Shown piece after piece: positions 59,201 through 64,000 of a stretch of 64,000 nucleotides of DNA. Source of the stretch: Owenia fusiformis (taxonomy: Eukaryota; Annelida; Polychaeta; Sabellida; Oweniidae); contig CAIIXF020000005.1 in the NCBI GenBank assembly GCA_903813345.2, forward strand, positions 31,993,375-32,057,374, given 5' to 3'. Made by a program: the position numbers and the translations under genes. Numbering within the stretch: the stretch's first letter is position 1; every line of letters starts with the position of its first letter. The notes beneath the pieces are model-generated. The model made no database searches. It was not told the origin of the DNA and saw nothing but the letters and a program-made list of their open reading frames with translations.

Positions 59201-62200
59201 GTTGATGGAGAAAATGCAATCAGATATTATTACAGGATGCGTCTTAAATAATTAAATCCAAAAACATAACTTATTAAAAGGAAAACACTTGATTACAGTA
59301 AACCTAGCCTCTCAAGTTTGATTAGAGTCTGCTTTAAAGGATGTGTCTAAAGAAACTTTATTAATCCATTAACAAAACAAAATATTTTGACAAGGTAAAA
59401 CAAACCTGATTACAGAGAGACTCTTTTAAGTTTGGTTAAAGTCTGCTGTAAAGGAAGCATCCAAAATAATTTCAAAATGTAATAGCATTCCTGGAAGGAG
59501 GGGGGGGGGGGGTTCAGGGGTCCAAGCGAACCCCCCCCCCCCCCCGGCCAAAAATTCTTAAGTTTTTCATGAGATTTTCACTCATATTGCTTGAGCAAAT
59601 TAATTAATTGAAATCAAAATTAAAATATATAACATGAACATAGAACCTCATTTGTTCGAGTATAGCAAAATCCATGGTGTAGATGACAAAGTCAGGAAGA
59701 TGTCGTCATTCAAAATCTAAGTATATTTTTCAGTATAAATTTACACTTAAATATGCCCTTAAATTTCAGTATATTTTTCAGTACATATTTGCACTTAGAT
59801 CACACTTAAATTTCAGTATATTTTTAAGTACATATTTGCACTTAAAATCACTTAAAATTCAGTATATTTTTCAGTATAAATATATACTGAAAAATGTACT
59901 TAAAATTTCAGTACATTTTTCAGTACATATTTATACTGAAATTTTAAGTATATTTTTCAGTACATATTTATACTGAAAATATACTTAAAAATTCAGTACA
60001 TTTTTCAGTACATATTTGTACTGAAAACTCTCCTTTCAGTACAAATGCTCTGCCCTAGTGATAGCATCAATCACAAGTTTTTTTAAGAATAGCAGTTAGG
60101 TTTTGAATTAAAATAATCTTTTACAAATGTCAGATACTAATTAAAGTAATAAGATTGATTCGCCATTACTTGTATTATATCTGACGATGGCCTTGAATCC
60201 ACTTGCTTCTATGTTCTTGTCAGTCCTTAGAGTAAGCCACATCAGGTTTGTTTCTGCAGTCCATGATCTTGATATGTTTCCACCACAAACCCTGAATAAA
60301 AGTTGCATTCAGCCATAATGATATCTTTTTTAGTGGTAACATTTATCAAAATGTCCAATTGTTATCATCGCTACACAGAAATCTTGATCATGTCTATCTT
60401 TGAAAGTTTAAATACCAATAAGAATAATTACTTAATCCCTTTCTGTCCTGGTAAGCTTTGTCTGATTTCAACAAAATCATTGCAGTCAGTTTTTAGATTT
60501 GATACACCATCTAAACCACCATGAACATCAAATGTCTCAAAGTAGACATTCACTCGTGCCTCTTTTGGAGCCTGTAAAATAGTTATCATTTAATGGTTTT
60601 CATGTTATATTAAAAGGATTGTTTTATCAAGGAAGAAGGGCAGTTGTATAATGATTATGCAGTATTTATATTTATATATAAGTATATATCCTTAGACAAT
60701 TTCATATTTCATTCCATGCAAGTCTTAAAGATGTGTCACAAAGACAAGGGCCTTGTTTTCCTTTCCAGAGGGTATATTATTTTGTTATTCAACATTAGAA
60801 AGCGCAGAAGTTTGAATTAACATGCAATGAACAAGAGTGTTATATACAGTACTTACTTTTATAAACCAATTACATGTTTGCTCTGGATTGTAATTGTTGG
60901 GATAATTAGGTGTCTGGATAGTTGCAGAGAGATTGTTTTCATCTAGTGTAATCTCATAATTGCAGCCTACAATAATATATTTGTCAATTTTGTCACATAC
61001 TTAATAGAAGTATTTTGCCATTTATATGAAATTAAGGATAGCCTATCTGTTTTTATTATCTTGAAGCAAATGAATTGGATACCAAAGCTTTTGCTTACCA
61101 TATTTTAGAGGGTAATAGTAGCAAAGTAGAAATGAGTACTTATTGTGCCAGACAGGATCATACGGGAAAGCACCAGTTCGTTTGTGATTAGGATCATCTT
61201 TTTCATCAAATTGGATGTACTCAGTAGTAACAGCCATGCCTAGATAGAGGAATATTTTATTCTCATGTTTACTTTAATGTCTATATGAATGACAGCATTT
61301 GAAGCAGTTGAACTGTGTGTGCTACTTGCAGTGTTATAAAAATCTGTAGAGATACTCTGAAAATTATGTTTTTGGTGTTTTTAATGATGACATAAAAATT
61401 ATACCTGAGAACCAATACAAGGACTGCCATAATTCCAGTACCGAAAGTGATATCAAACAATCAATAATCATTACAGTCTAATCTGCAGATTTTTCCAAGT
61501 GTAGAATCTATCCAAAGACATCAGTAAAAAATTAAGACCTGAAAGGGTTCCAAACATTCAGCCATGCATAAATTGTGGCAATCTTACCTGCGACAGCCTG
61601 ACAAGCTCCACTTGCATGTCTAAACAAGTAGAAAGGCTTGGAATTTGGAAGCTGAATCGGCCAGAACATATCACTATCAAATGGGTCATTCCTGCAGCAG
61701 AACTGGTATTCAGTATCCTGAAATATGTTTTACTGGGCTATTTATATAATAATTGCCCTTAGAGGTCAACCTTTGGTCTTGTGAGAGTGTACTTACTCCT
61801 GTGATATTTGTAGAATTCCCTATTTGTAGAATTCTTACATTTATTTAGCAGTAGTGATTTGAGCAGGCATGAAAGTAACAAGCAAATCAATTTTGAAATC
61901 TGAAAATGCACACTGAAAATAGTAGTAAAAAGGTAATGAATCAATTAATAGCTTTGAGTTTTCATAATGCATATCTAGCAATGTGATTTATATTGAAAAG
62001 AATGGCTTACATCTTCCAGGACTCCATCTGGTACTGCTCCACTATGGTTTCCTTGCTTAGAATCATTATCATCAATTTGCACAGTACCCATTTGGAAACC
62101 TTAATATAAATATGAATACATTTTCATAATATTTATTACGATTTTGATGATTTTCTGAGAAAATAGAGATGCTTCATGACCATACTTTTGAATTTTAAAG

Positions 62201-62855
62201 ATAAGAAATGCTCCTGTCTAATTTGCTTCATAATGTGATTATGTAAGTCTACCTTTTGGACAATCACCATGCTTGTATATACAATATCTTCCTTCGGGCC
62301 AGTCATATGTGCCATCATCTGTTGTGTCAATACAGAACTGATCCTTTGACCAATCTCTTGTTTCATCATAGGAATCAGCATGTATGTGTTTCTTGTAGTT
62401 TCCAGTGAGGACATTGTTTCCCTCCCCATAGTGTAATCTGTACCCTGTGCTGAAATCCCCCTCAGGACATCCAGTATTAGGTAATGGAAGACCATATGTA
62501 CCAGAGGGCCATTTGGTAGGAGCAGTTAGAGCTGAAATAAAAGTTGTTATCAATTTGGTTGAAGTTTCTGTATCATATTTGTAAATTGTCTCTTATTCTC
62601 CTGCTGAGATACACAATTTATTTTCATAATTTTTATTTTCAGTTCTGTCTTTGGCTGTCATATTATATTATAATAGGATTTTATAATAGGACCTCAGTAA
62701 ATGGTATATTCAATATTACTTACAAGGGTCATCGAATTCCTCACATCTTTCCCCAGTGAGACCAGGTAAACAAATACATGAACACTGGTCATTCACCCAG
62801 CCAAGATATCCTCCATTCTTGCAGCCTGCTTCTTTCTGCTCTACGGTACACCCAG
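43430..62855 (-). CDS. Mosaic secreted protein, copy 2 (exons 10-31 visible, EGF-like to C-terminus)
   Basis: All 22 exons from EGF-like to the end are found with the same phases as copy 1. EGF 62724-62855; ApeC 62253-62531, 62011-62099, 61588-61717, 61099-61239; CUB 60857-60966, 60432-60571, 60170-60291; kringle 58160-58298, 57762-57880; ShKT 57480-57605; sushi-like 49677-49889; lectin 1 48365-48527, 47281-47528; lectin 2 with ShKT 46814-46982, 45942-46306; hevein-like 45545-45745; sushi 45215-45400; hevein-like 44696-44884; linker 44218-44247; C-terminal 43797-44080, 43430-43639 (TAG). No stop or frameshift was seen in these exons. The astacin part lies beyond the right edge, so its integrity is unknown. 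Introns hold two large copy-specific transposons. Confidence 0.86.
44696..45400 (-). CDS. Sushi and hevein-like module 2, copy 2
   Basis: Exons 45215-45400 (sushi) and 44696-44884 (hevein-like). Protein sequences are identical to copy 1. Confidence 0.78.
45545..45745 (-). CDS. Hevein-like module 1, copy 2
   Basis: Equivalent to 13,224-13,424. The exon is intact; one base is missing just upstream in the acceptor tract (tttgaag instead of ttgaaag). Confidence 0.72.
45942..46982 (-). CDS. Second C-type lectin domain with ShKT, copy 2
   Basis: Exons 46814-46982 and 45942-46306. The first exon differs from copy 1 by Y-S, Y-F, Q-E and K-N. Further changes such as NPWRW to YPWHW occur in the second exon. 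The ShKT Cys are intact. Confidence 0.85.
47281..48527 (-). CDS. First C-type lectin domain, copy 2
   Basis: Exons 48365-48527 and 47281-47528. The second exon differs from copy 1 at N-D, Y-N, W-R, D-H, G-E and M-L, all within or near the long-loop region between WLDG and the last Cys pair, with only three silent changes. Confidence 0.85.
47647..48245. repeat. Intron foldback element, complete ends (copy 2)
   Basis: GTTCCACAGCTGGATGAC at 47,647 and GTCATCCAGCTGTGGAAC ending at 48,245 are perfect 18-bp inverted ends. The body is largely self-complementary and rich in 'gatgacactaact'. Copy 1 lacks the left end. Confidence 0.82.
48640..49562. repeat. Intron foldback element with 'tgggatatcactttttatgc' units (copy 2)
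   Basis: Counterpart of 16,500-17,345, with one or two more 'gagcataaaaagtgatgtcc' units on its left side. Confidence 0.72.
49677..49889 (-). CDS. Reduced sushi-like module, copy 2
   Basis: Protein sequence identical to copy 1 through VRFVCSE and GTWSGRKVICG. It is next to the left end of the 7.4-kb element. Confidence 0.68.
51420..51975. repeat. 'gcggtatatggcatattcac' repeats inside the 7.4-kb element
   Basis: Many direct and inverted copies of 'cacctgcggtatatggcata' and its complement, with 'ccgcaggtgagtatgg'. They can fold into a cruciform. No protein is supported from the open frame here. Confidence 0.7.
52833..53899. mobile_element. Mariner-type non-autonomous element with about 150-bp inverted ends
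   Basis: CAGGGTGGTCCAAAAAAATT at the left and its inverse at the right are each flanked by TA, the target choice of the Tc1/mariner superfamily. The inverted ends extend about 150 bases ('gcattaaactagtcg' region against 'aatgcattaactttg'). The middle has no transposase. Confidence 0.82.
54627..55329. mobile_element. Inverted-repeat element, ends TATCGTAYCT, with tandem 'tccaaaatggccacctta' units
   Basis: Short inverted ends (TATCGTATCT and AGGTACGATA) surround three units of about 160 bases with 'gtagacaagtcttgaaagtg', 'aatccaaaatggccacctta' and 'cagttcttgacgttgatatg'. It interrupts the right arm of the 7.4-kb element. Confidence 0.68.
55722..57207. mobile_element. Inverted-repeat element, ends ATGTCCCCAC/GTGGGGACAT, with five tandem units
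   Basis: Perfect 10-bp inverted ends. It holds a CGTCCGTCTGTC microsatellite near 55,767 and then about five units of roughly 165 bases with 'cctaaaatcttgtctgtaaa', 'gtcttgtctac' and 'ggcagccattttggattttc'. Confidence 0.78.
57480..57605 (-). CDS. ShKT module, copy 2
   Basis: Equivalent to 17,874-17,999; all six Cys are kept. The 7.4-kb transposon ends 162 bases downstream on the + strand coordinate side. Confidence 0.8.
57762..58298 (-). CDS. Kringle domain, copy 2
   Basis: Exons 58160-58298 and 57762-57880. As in copy 1, Tyr stands in place of the first kringle Cys and RHC gives an extra one. The intron between them lacks the element found in copy 1. Confidence 0.8.
58406..60060. mobile_element. 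CACTA-ended non-autonomous element with GTACTGAAAAAT repeats (copy 2 only)
   Basis: Starts CACTAGGGCAGAGCATTTGT and ends with the inverse, ending in CCCTAGTG, as in CACTA/EnSpm elements. Both subterminal zones (about 58,440-58,790 and 59,710-60,045) are packed with 'tactgaaaaatgtactga' motifs in inverted orientation. The middle has G and C runs near 59,500-59,545 and no transposase. A clean target duplication was not confirmed. Copy 1 lacks the insertion at about 19,695. Confidence 0.78.
60170..60966 (-). CDS. CUB domain, copy 2
   Basis: Three exons equivalent to 19,814-20,616, with the same Cys pattern and phases 1-0-2-1. The 1.65-kb CACTA-ended element sits just downstream in the following intron. 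Confidence 0.84.
61099..62531 (-). CDS. ApeC domain, copy 2 (intact frame)
   Basis: Four exons read without interruption from KWPSGTYGLPLPNTGCP through CQAVAG to the final VWHNKYSFLLCYYYPLKY. The first exon has 279 bases against 280 in copy 1, which shows the copy 1 G9 run to be the aberrant one. Confidence 0.84.
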
Positions 62856-64000
62856 CTGTGGGAAAAAGGTATTTTATTGATGACAAACTGTTAGATTCAA
62901 TATTTTTCTTCTTAGAACTAAGTTCTGGGAATTTATCTGTCATTTCATTATTTTTCAACCAATCTACTTTAAATTTTCATGGTAAATGGAGAATGTAATT
63001 TTGGGTTGGATAAAACAGTCTCATTGTCATATGATGTCACAATGGATAATTATTGTTACTATAGCAACATGACAAATGGCGTAGTGGGTCAAGCAAAACT
63101 TGAATTCATTTTTTTTATTATTTTACTTGACCCAAAAGTATGATTAATTAATACCTATTTGGTAGACAAATTTCTTTGATTTTTTATGTTTTTAAATATT
63201 TCTAACTTTAGTTTGTAAAGTGACATCTGTATTGTGATATAAGAGTGCACTTTGCTCAATTTTCTTATCATTGGTCAGACTCTCAAAGTCACAATCACGA
63301 CTCAAAATAGCAAGGAGTTATCTTCCATTATGACTATGCTTCTTCCCACTCCTCATATTGTTCATACTACTCTTGAAGAATTAGGGTTCACACAAGTTGT
63401 TCATACCCCATATTCACTATATACAGTTCATCAGATAAACCACCATTAGGTTCACTAAATTTGACTGTTGAAGCATCATATGAGAGATCATCATAAGTTT
63501 GGTTCTGTGAATGACTGATCTCAACAGCTTGAGCAAATCTTCAAGGGATACCAAAGGGAGGACTGGAAAGCGTCTTTATGGACTAGGTTTGACAACAATG
63601 CATGTGCGTCCAGGCCTATGGAAATCAAAATAAAGAAATTATCCTCCCAGCAATGAAGAATACTTCTGAATAAATGACTTCAAGAGCACTGTTCTGCCTC
63701 TAGTACAATAAGTTTGAACCAACCATCTTGGCAAGATGAATATGTTCTAGCAGAAAATTTTTTAAATTAGCGTTATTCAAATTTTGCTGACCCGTGGACC
63801 ACTTTTACCTTTTTTATTATAATTACAATAAAATAATTTGAAGCAGGGAGATGTATATGAAACATTGTCTGTCAATTCAGAATTATACAATGTACATTTG
63901 CTGGAAGTTTCAACTGAATTGGTTGAAAAATATTGAAATGACAGACCAATTCCCAGAACTTAGTGATCACCCTGTATATCACTCTGTAGTATATAGGTTC
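62856..64000 (-). other. Intron upstream of the EGF-like exon, copy 2, running off the window
   Basis: Equivalent of 22,388-24,022 without the element at 23,341-23,813. No exon seen. Confidence 0.5.

Larger units (their letters stand above)
33972..64000. repeat. Duplication unit, copy 2 (right edge outside window)
   Basis: This is a direct repeat of bases 1 to about 24,022. The first several hundred bases match almost base for base. Copy-2-specific events are an expanded VNTR (38,590-39,795), loss of a 2.07-kb segment at about 40,170, a 7.4-kb transposon (49,943-57,318), a 1.65-kb CACTA-ended element (58,406-60,060) and a small deletion that removes an SLC6 splice acceptor near 36,008. Confidence 0.93.

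Overview
The window is metazoan genomic DNA: AT-rich, with GT-AG introns, a tRNA-derived SINE, many short inverted-repeat transposons and secreted multidomain proteins made of animal extracellular modules. The module set (astacin, ApeC, CUB, kringle, ShKT, C-type lectin, sushi) suggests a marine invertebrate. I cannot name the phylum; mollusc, brachiopod, annelid, hemichordate and amphioxus all remain possible. There is no prokaryotic, plasmid or CRISPR content.

Layout. The window holds a direct duplication with a period of about 34 kb. Copy 1 runs from base 1 to about 33.9 kb. Copy 2 starts at 33,972, which matches base 1, and is cut by the window end at the equivalent of about 24,022. Each unit holds (i) on the + strand, the 3' half of an SLC6 sodium-dependent transporter gene (TM8-TM12 and C-tail, seven exons); (ii) on the + strand, two isolated SLC6 exons (TM5 and TM6 region) with a shared frameshift; and (iii) on the - strand, a very large mosaic secreted protein gene. 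A long foldback repeat lies at the unit junction (about 32,931-34,043).

The mosaic gene is the centrepiece. In copy 1 I could assemble 31 exons (29,875 down to 11,053) whose splice phases agree throughout and that would encode about 1,650 residues. In order they give: signal peptide, propeptide with furin-like sites, astacin metalloprotease, EGF-like, ApeC (apextrin C-terminal), CUB, kringle, ShKT, a reduced sushi-like module, two C-type lectin domains, a second ShKT, a hevein-like (type 1 chitin-binding) module, sushi, a second hevein-like module, and an unrecognised beta-rich C-terminal module. Nearly all module borders are phase-1 introns, the classic exon-shuffling signature. I do not know this architecture from any named protein. 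It combines a protease with several carbohydrate- or microbe-binding modules, so a secreted immune or matrix protease is a reasonable inference.

Copy 1 carries an in-frame stop three codons before the zinc-site ORF and a one-base frameshift in a G9 run of the ApeC exon, so it may be a decaying paralogue. The part of copy 2 inside the window is open in every exon examined. Its C-type lectin exons carry mostly amino-acid-changing differences, while several other exons are identical in protein sequence. The two SLC6 copies differ too: copy 1 has a Trp to Cys change in TM8, and copy 2 has lost the splice acceptor of the TM11 exon.

The rest is introns and repeats: a VNTR doubled in copy 2, a 7.4-kb inverted-repeat transposon with nested elements in copy 2, a CACTA-ended element in copy 2, intron-sized foldbacks, and several inverted-repeat element families that all carry AAAATGGCNGCCATTTT-like motifs.
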